NCBI GenBank assembly: GCA_900169235.1
Contig: FWCC01000138.1
Span: 46,018 to 110,017 of the forward strand
Direction: 5' to 3'
DNA: 64,000 nucleotides
Source: Zarea fungicola
Lineage: Eukaryota > Ascomycota > Sordariomycetes > Hypocreales > Cordycipitaceae
This document shows, one piece after another, positions 22,155-32,385 of the stretch (position 1 is its first letter; every line of letters begins with the position of its first letter). The translations under genes were made by a program, and so were the position numbers. The notes beneath the pieces were generated by a model. The model was not told the origin of the DNA, ran no database searches, and was given only the letters and a program-made list of their open reading frames with translations.

Positions 22155-24226
22155 TTAAGCCATCAGCAATGTCTTCCTCCACCACGCCTCCTCCTCCATC
22201 AACCAGATCATTACTGCACTTGGACTGTCCAACATATGTCCCTCACCCTCTACCTCTACCAACTTCATCTCAGCTCCACTATCTGCAAGCTTTCTAGCCA
22301 TGTCTCTTATCTGACCGATGGGGACCACTGTGTCAAGTTGCCCGTGCAACATGAGCAGTGGACTCTTGATCTGATTTGCTAGACGAATTGGACTTCGCTC
22401 ATGGTAGATTCTCAGTTTGTCTTCATCACAAAGCCCATAACGTCCCAGAAGCAAATCTGCATAGTGAAGCTCCAATTTATGTGTTGTATCACTCAATGCT
22501 TTTACATCGCTTACGCCAGCGGCGCAGACCCCAGCGGCGAATAAGTGAGGATAGAGCGTCAAGCACTGCAGAACACAGTAACCACCTGCACTATGACCTG
22601 AGATTCCGATGCTCTTGCTATTTACTCGCCCGGTTGATGCGAGATATTCGGCGCACTCTGCAGCGTCTGCAGCGTCTATAATCCCCCAGCTGCCAAAGAG
22701 GGATTCTCGGTAGTCCTTACCATATCCAGTTGAGCCGGTGTAGTTGATTACTGTATATGCGTACCCTCGCGATGTGAAGTATTGTTTTTTGAGATCAAGA
22801 CCACTACCAGCCATCCAGGTTGGACCTCCATGTGCGTCTATGATGAGTGGCGGCAGTTCGCCAGTTCTTGCGAACATGTTTTTGTTGTGCGGCATCCAAA
22901 AGAACCCGTATATCTTCCGACCAGGCCTTTGTCTTGACTCTACGCAGAGAGGTTCGGGCACAGAGTAGTGGGGCTTAAACTCTTCTTCGTCGAGAGTCTT
23001 GCGAATTATGGTGTTGTGGTACGGTGTGTCAAGGTTGATCTTGTAGAGCGCTTGGCCCGATGATGCGCTTTTTGCGACGACCAGAACGGACGAGTCGGTG
23101 AGCCTTGTAACGGCGTCCAGCATGACCTCGACAATTTCTTGGGATTGAGCTACTTCTTGCCAGGATAAACTGTCAAGATGAATAACAATCGGCATATGGA
23201 TACCTTTGATGGCTATAATCGCAAAAATCCTGTTCATCGATACGGGAGCGTAGGTTCGGCTGTCGGAGTCAGCTTCAATTACTTCAGTTTTCTTATTACA
23301 CTGACGTCTTACCTTCCGTCAAGCAGATCAACTTGTCCGAATTCTGCCGCTTCCAGCCCAGCAAGTTTAATTAATACCGGTGTACTGCTGCCCAAGGGAA
23401 GATGGAAAAGTTGCCTGTATGCTGCGACTTCTTGCGCGAAGAAAAGAGACCCATCATGTCCCCATCGCGGCTCAGTCACACTGGCCTCAGCTGCAGTGAC
23501 AAGGCGAACATTGCTGATTGTTCCTTTCTCATCCCACTCCGCGTCGTACAACATTGCATTGTTGAATGGTAGACCAGGATGGTCCCATGCCAGCCACGCC
23601 ATCCGCGTACCGTCTAGGCTGAAGCATGGGGCGTGATAAAAGTCAGCGCCAGTGGCTATTTTCTGCACTGTTCCAGTAGCTACATTAATTGCAACCAGAG
23701 AATGTATTATCTCAGATGCTGCAAATAACGTATGGTCCTCTTCAACTGCAAATACCCAGGGCGATTTGGCATTTGCATTGAAGCTTGAATACCTGAAACC
23801 CGGCTTTGTCGGCAGTAAAGATACCTGCTGAGTCTCGGTATTCAAAATTCGAAGGGTATCATCCATATTGGAGAAAATAACTTGGCCATCGTATGTGATA
23901 TCAAAGAGCGGCCCACCATACTCGTAGACTTTGTTTTCGACACTGAATTCCAGTGGTAAGATGTCCTGAGCGTCGTCTTCAACAAGCTGCATAATTGTGC
24001 AGCCGCCAGACACACGAGACTCAGCAAAAAGTATTTTATCCAGTACTGGCTGTTAAATTGAATGAGTCTAAGCAAAAAAAGAAGTCTTCCGATATTTACT
24101 TGCATGAACACGGGGCGTCGAAATGACCCTACTTCCGTCCACTACTGATTCGACTGAAATTGGGGAAGCCCAATCACCGAAGGGGCCTGCACGGGGGCAC
24201 ATGTCCGATTCTGTGTAATAATGCAT
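22155..24226 (-). CDS. Prolyl-oligopeptidase family peptidase (S9C, acylaminoacyl-peptidase/DPP-like)
   Basis: Exons 24226-24100, 24045-23313 and 23259-22155 give 654 residues. The N-terminal two-fifths are beta-propeller-like, with repeated short strands such as YGGPLFDIT and RWGHDGSLFF. The C-terminal alpha/beta-hydrolase domain carries the triad. The serine is in GISGHSAGGY (about S510), the aspartate in HGQLDTVVP (about D596) and the histidine in GEGHML (about H628). The DAHGGPTW oxyanion motif is typical of S9C. No signal peptide is visible, so the enzyme is probably cytosolic and degrades short peptides or acylated peptides. The start MHYYTESD was chosen because it leads through a 54-nt intron into the propeller in frame. 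Confidence 0.9.
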
Positions 24227-24709
24227 AACCCGGATTTATTCTGCTGAAACTTTGCGCTTTGGCGGCTCTTTTCGACCTCAAAATCCTTTCAGCAAGGGGG
24301 ACAGTGTTGCTGTAAACGCTATTGTAATAAACAGGTTGATTTTATTGAAATGATAAGGATGCGGTTGCATCTGGGTAACCGCGGCTGAGAGGCATACCGC
24401 AAGCCTTGAGTTGGGTGGTGGAGCTCGAAAACTCGGGGGCCGCGGCCAACAGCCTGATTTAATTCGTTGTGTAACTGTAGAATTCCATGGTTCGGGTGTC
24501 GACTATCGGCTAAATCTGCTCCGTGTGGCTTGCAACCATGTTGAGCCGGGTGCAGACAAACAACTGACCAACAGTTCCAATAGATCTTGCCTGGAGCAAA
24601 ACTGCCGACATGAAATGAGCGTTTGCGAACCCGCATGAAGGCTTGACTACTCCGCGAAAACGTAACCTTACGTCTAAAACTACAGCTCACTGGTACCTTG
24701 GGATTTATC
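24227..24709. other. Divergent promoter between S9 peptidase and alpha/beta hydrolase
   Basis: 483 bases between two divergent genes. It includes a GC-rich patch (GGGGGCCGCGGCC near 24435). No gene seen. Confidence 0.5.
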
Positions 24710-25612
24710 ATGTTCGATCTCTTTGAATCCTTTACCATCACTACTGAAGAGAAGCCGACCATCAATATATTTGGCCGCATCAGCAGAAATGCTGCCTCAC
24801 CACTACCACCTATACTTCTACTGCACGGGTTTCCGCAGAGTCACCATATTTGGCACAGGGTCACAAAACAGCTTGTTCAACATTATTCCGTTGTACTTAT
24901 CGATCTACGCGGCTATGGGGCTTCGTCCAAACCCATCAGCCTCCACCACTACGCAAAGAGTGCAATGGCAAAAGATTGTGTAAACGTCATGGACTCACTT
25001 GGCTTTACCGGCCCATTCTTTGTATGTGCGCACGATCGGGGGGCGAGGGTCGCGCATAAGCTCTGTGTGGACTTTCCCTCCCGGGTAAAAAAAGCCCTTT
25101 TGCTGGATATATGTCCAACACTGGCAATGTACACCTCGACAGACCAGAAGCTGGCCGTGGCTTACTTCCACTGGTTCTTCTTAATCCAGCCGGAACCACT
25201 TCCGGAGATGATGATCAATTCATGTGCGCGCGGGTTTGGCGAATTCTGTTTAGGCATAGAAACAGAAGACGATCGAAGCGCATTCGATAACATGTGTCTT
25301 GAGTACTATCTGAGTATTCTTGAGTGTCCCGAAGCCGTCCATTCAATGTGCCAAGATTATCGAGCCAGTGCAACACTCGATTTAGATGAAGCAACGGATG
25401 ATCTCAGCAAGGGAAGGCTGGTTCAATGCCCGCTGAGAGTTCTCTGGGCTAAGGAAGGTGTTATTGAGAAGTGCTTCGATCCTCTTCACGAATGGCGGGC
25501 TGTGACGGCGCAGGATGCTCTTGTGGGTGGCACCAGTGTTGAAGGGGGTCATTTTATTCCAGAGGCCGCGCCGAATGTTGTGGTATCAAATATTCTTGAA
25601 TTCTTTGTCTAG
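24710..25612 (+). CDS. Alpha/beta hydrolase, haloacetate dehalogenase-like
   Basis: A single exon of 300 residues from the ATG at 24710. LLLHGFPQSHHIW is the HGxP oxyanion loop. The nucleophile elbow is CAHDRGAR with aspartate D109 instead of serine, the mark of the dehalogenase/epoxide-hydrolase branch. R110 and R113 match the carboxylate-binding arginines of bacterial fluoroacetate dehalogenases. An acidic D133 and a YFHWFF motif (H154, W155) match the halide-binding pocket of those enzymes. A C-terminal GGHFIPE supplies the catalytic histidine. These residues are seen; the dehalogenase activity is inferred from the bacterial family. An alternative is an ester or epoxide hydrolase. It heads a run of amide- and acyl-processing genes. 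Confidence 0.8.
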   Translation: MFDLFESFTITTEEKPTINIFGRISRNAASPLPPILLLHGFPQSHHIWHRVTKQLVQHYSVVLIDLRGYGASSKPISLHHYAKSAMAKDCVNVMDSLGFTGPFFVCAHDRGARVAHKLCVDFPSRVKKALLLDICPTLAMYTSTDQKLAVAYFHWFFLIQPEPLPEMMINSCARGFGEFCLGIETEDDRSAFDNMCLEYYLSILECPEAVHSMCQDYRASATLDLDEATDDLSKGRLVQCPLRVLWAKEGVIEKCFDPLHEWRAVTAQDALVGGTSVEGGHFIPEAAPNVVVSNILEFFV

Positions 25613-26214
25613 AGAGATACTGTTTATAAACTCGTTTATCCGACTGTGAAAACTGCTTTCGTCTTCAACATTCATCCCCATGCTAAAACAGCTGGGCTGC
25701 GGTAAACTTTCCAGACAGGGGGCGAGCACCACACCGAGAGAAAGTGGTGTGGTCCTGCAGCCAGTTCTGCAGGTGGTCATGCAAGCTGAAGTGAGCCCGC
25801 ATGTTGTCATGCCATAGAGTCATGCAACAGATCTCATGGTCATGCAAGATGGTCATGCAACCAGTCGCTGGTCATGCTTCCCCTGCAGCCAGTGGTAGAA
25901 AGTGTCAAGAGACCCCTTTCACCGAAGACACTCGGCAATTCTTTTAAGCGACCACCAGGCACACCTCCTGCAGCCTTATTCGCGACTACTGGTAGACATC
26001 AAGCCCGAATCCAAGAAAACGCCACCCCACATTCGTGGCTTGTTTGCTGCCAGTTTCGCACCGGGTACACGGAACGCTGTAAAGATATATGAGCGGCTCC
26101 TCGCTGCAATTCATTAAAGCACATTTAGTATCCAGTGTGTTCCAAGCAATAAAAGAACAGACCGCTAGGTGCAACTCAGACCCTGCCATCATAGCTAAAC
26201 GCATATCATCAACC
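25613..26214. other. Intergenic with GTCATGC repeat array
   Basis: 602 bases between two same-strand genes. It holds the repeat array listed separately. The remainder has no recognisable gene. Confidence 0.55.
25754..25893. repeat. Six GTCATGC elements bracketed by a 12-bp direct repeat
   Basis: The element GTCATGC, usually followed by AA, starts at 25776, 25806, 25819, 25839, 25852 and 25871. The outer 12-mer CCTGCAGCCAGT is repeated at 25754-25765 and 25882-25893. The array lies 320-460 bp upstream of the C45 acyltransferase start and may be regulatory. No matching family of mobile elements is recognised. Confidence 0.75.
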
Positions 26215-27294
26215 ATGCCAGGTAGAGCAAGAATCATTGAGTGCGCTGGGACGCCCTATGAAATCGGGGTGGCTCATGGCTCTGGCGCATCTGACGAAAT
26301 TCACGACAACATTACCATTTACACCGACTTCTTTCAGGACAGAGCCAAAATAGATTGGGCTGAGGCTCGAAAACGTGCATCAGCTTACATACCTCTCTTG
26401 TCTGCCAAATATCCCGAAATTCTTGAAGAAATGAGCGGAATTGCCCTGGGTGCGGGTAGAAATCTTGACATGGAAGACATACTCACACTGAATGTGAGGA
26501 GCGAACTTGGGCTCACAAATGTTGCAGACGGATGCACCTGTCTAAGCCAGCGCGGGGCAGATGGGCGCATCTTTCTCGCACAAAACTGGGATTGGCTTCA
26601 AGTCAACCTTGTAGTTCTCCACATCTTCCCGAACGATTCTACTCTGCAAATGAAGTTTATGTCTGAAGCTGGACTCGTGGGAAAGATTGGACTCAATTCA
26701 AGTGGAGTCGGGACCCTGCTAAATGGGATTCTGGCAGGAGCAACGAGCACTGAGAAGTTCCCCATACACATCATTCTGCGACGAATTTTACAATTTGCCT
26801 CTACATTCGACGAGGCATTTCAGATTATCGAGGAGTACGGGCTGGCAAGTTCGTGCAACATCGTGGTTGCCGATGGTGAGGGACGAGCAGCGAGTATCGA
26901 GTGCTCTCCATACGGCAATGCATCTATCCCACTGAGCGGGGAGACTTTCCCGTTTGTAGGGCATACAAATCATTTATACTCACCAAACCGGCCGGCGAAT
27001 GCTAAAGATCACCCCGAAGACAATTCTTTCACCAGGTTAAAGAGGTTGGAGTACTTGACGCGACAGGATAACGAAAACAGCATACCGCCGAGCTTTGACA
27101 CAATACGAACGAGACTTTCTGACCAGGAGGGGGCACCGTTATCGATTTGTCTCGGGAAACCGACAGAGAAAGATGTGGGCATGGATAGAGTGACCACGGT
27201 GAGCACAATTATCATGGAGTTGCATCAAGGACTTGTACAATTGACAATCGGACGGCCATGCGACAATCCACCAATTCTTGAGTGGCAACTGTAG
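26215..27294 (+). CDS. Acyl-CoA:6-APA acyltransferase-like protein (peptidase family C45)
   Basis: A single exon of 359 residues, close to the 357 of penicillin acyltransferase. The start MPGRARIIECAG was chosen over the in-frame ATG at 26089 because the C45 homology begins there and its context is ACCATGC. C45/Ntn-hydrolase features are visible. The N-terminal YEIGVAHG and the LEEMSGIALGAG helix are present, and the autoproteolytic site is DGCTC, where cleavage before C107 would create the nucleophile. SQNWDW-type substrate-loop residues (FLAQNWDW) and NSSGVG follow. Known members exchange or remove acyl chains on amide bonds, as in penicillin biosynthesis. No NRPS for a beta-lactam lies in the window, so a general N-acyl hydrolase or transferase is more likely. 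There is no peroxisomal -SKL end (it ends EWQL). Confidence 0.88.
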   Translation: MPGRARIIECAGTPYEIGVAHGSGASDEIHDNITIYTDFFQDRAKIDWAEARKRASAYIPLLSAKYPEILEEMSGIALGAGRNLDMEDILTLNVRSELGLTNVADGCTCLSQRGADGRIFLAQNWDWLQVNLVVLHIFPNDSTLQMKFMSEAGLVGKIGLNSSGVGTLLNGILAGATSTEKFPIHIILRRILQFASTFDEAFQIIEEYGLASSCNIVVADGEGRAASIECSPYGNASIPLSGETFPFVGHTNHLYSPNRPANAKDHPEDNSFTRLKRLEYLTRQDNENSIPPSFDTIRTRLSDQEGAPLSICLGKPTEKDVGMDRVTTVSTIIMELHQGLVQLTIGRPCDNPPILEWQL

Positions 27295-27468
27295 CAAGGT
27301 GGTTGTTTTCTCCGGACGGCGATTGCTAGACAGAAGCAAACAAGACTTTGACGGGGACGGGGATTACCCAAACAAAAGACAAGCGAACACCATGTTATGT
27401 GTCTACTTGCATAGATTGAAACAGTGAATGGGGCACGCAGTTGAATAAATATATCTTAAATAGAAGCA

Positions 27469-29725
27469 CTAGTTCTCAGACTCGTCTTCAAGTTCGACAT
27501 TCTTGATGGGGATACTAATCAGTAAGCCCAGGATAGCGGCAACTAACACAGCCAACATCTGAACCTTGAAGGATTTCCGGTATGCCAACGAGATAGCATC
27601 TCGCTCTGGAGTGCCCCACTCGAAGCTCGTTGCAATATCAACTGAACCCATGATATCGTCGGCTTGGTCGATGATGGAAGACGGGAGAACATCTTTTAGA
27701 TATTTTAGAAGTAAACCTAGGTGAATGTGTTAGTCCGTTAAAGCGGCGTGCGTGCAGGAGCAACGGTTAAACATACTGGTCCAGAGACCGCCTGCTAGGG
27801 AGCTAGAAACACCCCCACTCAGGTTGGCCAACACAAGGTACAAAGCAGTCACGGCTGGTAAATCTATAAAGAAGTTAGAAACCATGCCTCTATACCTATT
27901 GATGCTTCTTGGCGTATTACTGACCTTCTTTCTTCCCTAGAGCCTGAGCAATGGACAAGGCCGTTATTGAGCCCACAAACCCGAGTCCTATTGCTACTTG
28001 AGAGAAAATAACCAAGGATTGCTGAGTTTTTGGATCGATAAAGACGTATTGGAGAACAGTCCCCAGGATCAATGCGGCATTGCAAATGACTAGCGACCAT
28101 TTGCCACGTTTAGCCCAGGAAACATACGCACCAACCGCAACACCAAAAACAGGGCCGGTTATGCCTGACACCAAAGAGAGGTACGAGGCTTTGGAAATAC
28201 TATAGTCACTGGCAACGATAATCCAAGTGTATATATAAGTTACTGAGATTTGTTGGGCGGCGTAGTTGCAGATGGCAGCTGTGTAAAACAAGATTAGCCA
28301 AAGAGTTAAAGGGGGGGGGACATGACAGTGGTTTCTATGCTTACTAGCCATGCATCCAAGAACACTAGGATTTGTAAGAAGCCTGCTTTCGAAAAGGGGC
28401 TTCTTTGCGAATCTAAGCTCCCATATGACGAACACAATCAATGTAACAGCTCCTATAGTGGTTGGAGTAATAACGGAGACAGTGTCGTAGTAATCCACGC
28501 CTCTAGACTCGAGAGGAATTGGAAACAGAAAAAGAGCACTGCCCACAATAATTAAGAACAGACCCGTAATGTCTATGTGTCTTAATGCTTTGAGGAATGC
28601 CGTTGCTCGGGAATTTGTGGCTGGGCGAATTTGCGAAACAAGTCGGCGTCGAAAGACGAAAAGCATAGCAAAAAGTAAAATATTCGAAGCTGGAATCTGT
28701 AAAAGTTAGCACACGATAGGTATTTAAAGTCAAGTCTCAAACCTACCACGATGGCAAAAATTCCATAACCCCATCTCCAGCCCAACTTGTCAAGAATCGC
28801 CTCTGTGATGGGAGGACCTGCCTGAGTGCTCGTGTTAATTTCCAAACGGTCATTGGTTGAGTGGATCAAGATCAGGGGAGTATTGTACCAGGAGCGAGAC
28901 CATCATAGGGAATTGGGCAAAATTGAGAGCCAGCGTTCGGTGGCGTGCGTTGCTGAGCTCTGGCATGCACGTGTTAGTTGTGAGGTAGCTGCGTCGACTG
29001 GTTCTTGAACCTACCTGCAGGAAGATAGAAGATGAGAAATCTTGCGCCTAGATTTTCAGGTCAGACTTGTAATATTACGAGCAAGGTGCGCACAGGTGTC
29101 TTCATACTCATGGTGCCGACGAGGTTCAGCGTGAATCCGACGAAGTAGCCGGCTAGGGATGGCGTTGCGGCTTCTATGACAGATCCTACAACAGCCAGCG
29201 CTACAATTACGAGGCAGACATCAAATTTACTATGCGATTCGGTGAAGTTAGACCAAGTCTTCATTTACGGGGTAATAACTGTCGAACTAGAAACTCACTG
29301 GAAATACTTCATGGAAATGGCCAGCGGTGCCTGAATAGCTGTTGATAAATTATTAGCTAGAAAACGACTTCGCTAGCAAATGGAATCGTCCTCTTACCAA
29401 TACCCACTACGCCCAGGGCGGTGTTGAGTGCGCCCTCGGCTGATGCCCGTGAGAAATCGCTGAGCGCGTAGACAGAGAATGTATAAAGAGTAGAAACGTT
29501 GAGGTAGTTAATGGTTGACATGAGCAAAAGGCCGCACCAGACGAACACAAGTTCTGACTTGGTCAGGACATCACGCAATCCAGAGTCTGCCATACTGCCC
29601 TCTTCAATCTCGCCGTCGGCGATAGAAAGTTTGGTTTGATCCTTTTCGAGCTTGTAGACAACTGTTGGTGGGGCTGCAGCTGCAGCCGCAGTCAAATCCT
29701 TCATTTTAATTTCTGGTGATGCCAT
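27469..29725 (-). CDS. MFS transporter of the siderophore-iron (SIT/ARN) type
   Basis: Ten exons: 29725-29398, 29338-29299, 29229-29108, 29047-29015, 28959-28889, 28821-28747, 28696-28345, 28278-27925, 27863-27777 and 27716-27469. They total 570 codons (569 residues). Introns are 50-69 nt. The cytosolic N-terminus is followed by TINYLNVSTLYTFSVYALSD, typical of TM1 in fungal siderophore transporters. LGWRWGYGIFAIV and the C-terminal AYRKSFKVQMLAVLVAAILG..NVELEDE are also characteristic. About 14 hydrophobic segments are expected. Family members take up ferric siderophores by proton symport, and some carry other substrates. It is divergent from the deacylase gene across a repeat-bearing promoter, so co-regulation is plausible. 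Confidence 0.83.
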
Positions 29726-30409
29726 TATGTACCAAGCTGATAGCAGCTACGGGAAGGACACAGAAACCCGAGCATGGTGGAGAGGATTGTTGGTTCATAT
29801 ACTCGATACGTTATAAGTGGCGAGTCGCCGTGGCGTATCAACTTGCAGCAGCTGGCAGATTGGTTTCGCGGGGTGGAATCAAGGATAGCGATGGGCTGGA
29901 AAGACATCCTGGTCAACTATTGAGTCTGGTGCCATTGGGGCTTTGCCTAATCGGGTCCGCGTTGCCACGCCCAGCTCAACAACTCCAACCAAATGTTACC
30001 TTCGTACCGGCTTTCCCTAATCCGGTCCACGCTGCCACGGCACTCCACCAAACCATCAGGGCCAGCCTTTACCTAATCAGGTCCGCAATACCCCTTAACT
30101 TTGGAATCCAGGGCGTTGGCAGGCTCTCGCGGCAGTCGAATGCGAGCCTTTGCCTAATCGGGTCCGCCCTGCCACTTAAGCCACTGTCTACTTACTAGTC
30201 TTATGTCTCTTACTCCCATGCCGTTACCTGCCAAGTTGTCTTGGGATATATGAACAACAGTAATCTTGGCTGAGAATACATGTGTTGATCAGCCATGGCT
30301 TAACACTCAGACGCCGTTAATCTCTGAACGCTTCTTATTCGTCTCTCATTCGCCGTATCTCTTTCGCCGTATCTCTACGTGTACTGCGCTCCGTTACCTA
30401 TAGGGAACC
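29726..30409. promoter_or_regulatory. Bidirectional promoter of the transporter and deacylase genes
   Basis: 684 bases between divergent genes. It contains the four-copy repeat listed separately. Apart from that no coding or RNA gene is visible. Confidence 0.6.
29941..30177. repeat. Four direct copies of a ~30-bp element with CGG/CCG half-sites
   Basis: Copies start at 29941, 30011, 30067 and 30148, with a common core CTTTnCCTAATCnGGTCCrC. Copies 1 and 4 read CGGGTCCG, an inverted CGG-N2-CCG pair of the kind bound by Zn2Cys6 proteins. Flanks between copies differ, so the unit itself is conserved. A Zn2Cys6 regulator gene lies 2.2 kb away. Confidence 0.8.
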
Positions 30410-31801
30410 ATGGCTTTGGAATCAGCTCTGAAAAGCTCGCCATTGCTGGCAAAGAATTGTTCCCAGACCGTTTTCACTGGCGATATTCTTAACGGTATCA
30501 AAGTTATTTCTCAGCTGTCGCTCTCAGATGTGCCACATTGTGCCGTGACACGATACTACTTGCGCACATCCGCTGTCAATGGAGGACTTGACATACATCT
30601 GCCCGTTTGGGTAGCCCGGGGTCCAGCGCACACGCTGGAAACAGGTAAAAAGTTAAGTCTATCGTCGGGAGTGCATGGAGATGAGCACAACAGCATTCGT
30701 GTTTTGCAAAGGGTGCTGAAAGAACTGGAGATGCAGGACTGCTCGCAATTGAATGGAACGGGTTCGTCTCCTCGCCTATGACTCTGCCTGCAGTAGAAAT
30801 GGGACGCTAACAAATGAGTTTCTTTCTCCAAAACAAACAGTCATCGGCATGCCAGCAATGAACCCACCTGGAATCTACTTACGCCAGCGAGAATACTTCA
30901 CGACCGACCAGGCTGTGGGAAGCAACAACCTCAATACCATGTTCCCCGGTCAGAACCCAGAGTTGGGGATATCAGGTCCCAGTGGGTTGGCTCACCAAGT
31001 GTGGAATGATATTTGGGAAGGCGGGGCCAACGTAGACGTTCATGTCGATCTCCGTAAGTTAACGTGTGCTGGATCTATTCTTTAAATATGTTTGCTATTT
31101 GCCAGTGATTTCTTGTAAAATAACCCGGCTAATATTTTTCTTCAGATACTTGCATGGGACCAGCCGTAGGTTCCTTTTTTGCCTTTGCCGATTACAAAGT
31201 TCCGTCTTGCCAACGAGTCGCTGAGCTCGCGGAGCCTGACATCATCCTGCTAAACCACGATCCCAACCAAGGGCCTGATGGTAGCATTCAGGGTGCATTT
31301 TTAAACCGTGGGATCCCATCCATAACTCTCGAACTCGGCGGTGGCGAAGACTGGCATAAACCAACCATCCAACGCGGTGTGGAGTACATTGATCGTCTCT
31401 TGGTCGACATGGGCATCCGTCCAAGCTGTTCAGGCTCTGCACCACCATATGAGCCTGATCTAAGCAAGACTCTCGTAACCAGGGTACTTCACTACGTACC
31501 TGCACGATTCGGAGGATGGGTTGACATGCTTGTTGACCCAGGGGAGATGGTTAAGCCAGGTCAAATACTGGCCAACATTCTGAACAGCTGGGGTGATATC
31601 CTGGAAGAGGTTTCCGCGCCGGTGGAAGGCTTTGTGCTATTCCGGTCACGGCACCCAGGTATGGAGGCCGGTGGCATAGTGGCAGCATTAGTTTATCAGG
31701 ACATTGAAGGTGTAGACGTTGAGAATGGGATTGAATTTACAAGTAGATTTCCATATAGCAAGGAAGATGCTGTAAATGTAAGTTGTGGTAGAGGTGGTTA
31801 G
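30410..31801 (+). CDS. AstE/aspartoacylase-like zinc deacylase
   Basis: Exons 30410-30761, 30841-31053 and 31146-31801 give 406 residues. Zinc ligands of the M14-like succinylglutamate desuccinylase/aspartoacylase family (PF04952) are visible. SSGVHGDEHN supplies H89 and E92, and HVDLHT supplies the second histidine, H189. An NPPG segment and LELGGGEDW follow. The C-terminal 90 residues (VDPGEMVKPGQILANI...) resemble the small beta-barrel, lipoyl-like domain seen in AstE-like proteins. Such enzymes remove N-acyl groups from amino acids or related amides. The ATG lies in a good ACCATGG context. With the C45 acyltransferase and the transporter it suggests processing of an N-acylated metabolite. 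The substrate is not known. Confidence 0.85.
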
Positions 31802-32385
31802 TCAGTTAGTGCATATGGCAATGCCCCGATGGTGCCGGCGGCGCAGGCAGTACCTGAATAATGACTTATTCTACGCAGCGTTTATCGCTAATACCAGATG
31901 CAAAGTGAAGTTCCTGAGCGAGGAGAAGACCTTTTTAATGGCTGCTACTTGCAATACCAAAATTCGCATATGATGCAAAGTACAATTCTCGCTGAGGAGC
32001 CGTGCCCGTTTGAAAGCGGAGCGATTGAGTGTCAAGGATGAACTACGATTTGTAGCCAAGAATAGACGTATTTAATATATGACCCGGAGTACCGCGTACA
32101 ATCGCCAATAAGCCAGAGCGGAACATTTCGGTACTAGCGCGCGGTGCAGTTTGGGTTTTGAGGCGCTTTAATTAGAACTGGAATGAGCCCCTAGAAATAC
32201 CGGGACCACCAGTCCCTCACGTGTCTTTGAAGTTGTATGTATGTACTGTACGGATGTGGGGTTCCCCGGCGTCTCAAATCTCGCCGTTATCGCATTGAAG
32301 AAGTGGGCAACTTAGTCGAGCTCCATTTCCCCGACCTGCCTCTACCTGAACGTCACAAGGCATCACAGTTGGGCCACATCCCAAT
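31802..32385. other. Intergenic, promoter of the Zn2Cys6 gene
   Basis: 584 bases between same-strand genes, with a CCCGGAGTACCGCGTAC motif near 32083. No gene seen. Confidence 0.5.

Noticed and set aside
26089..26214. Upstream in-frame ATG for the C45 protein
   Set aside because: The added 42 residues have no family similarity. The ATG at 26215 gives the normal family start and length.
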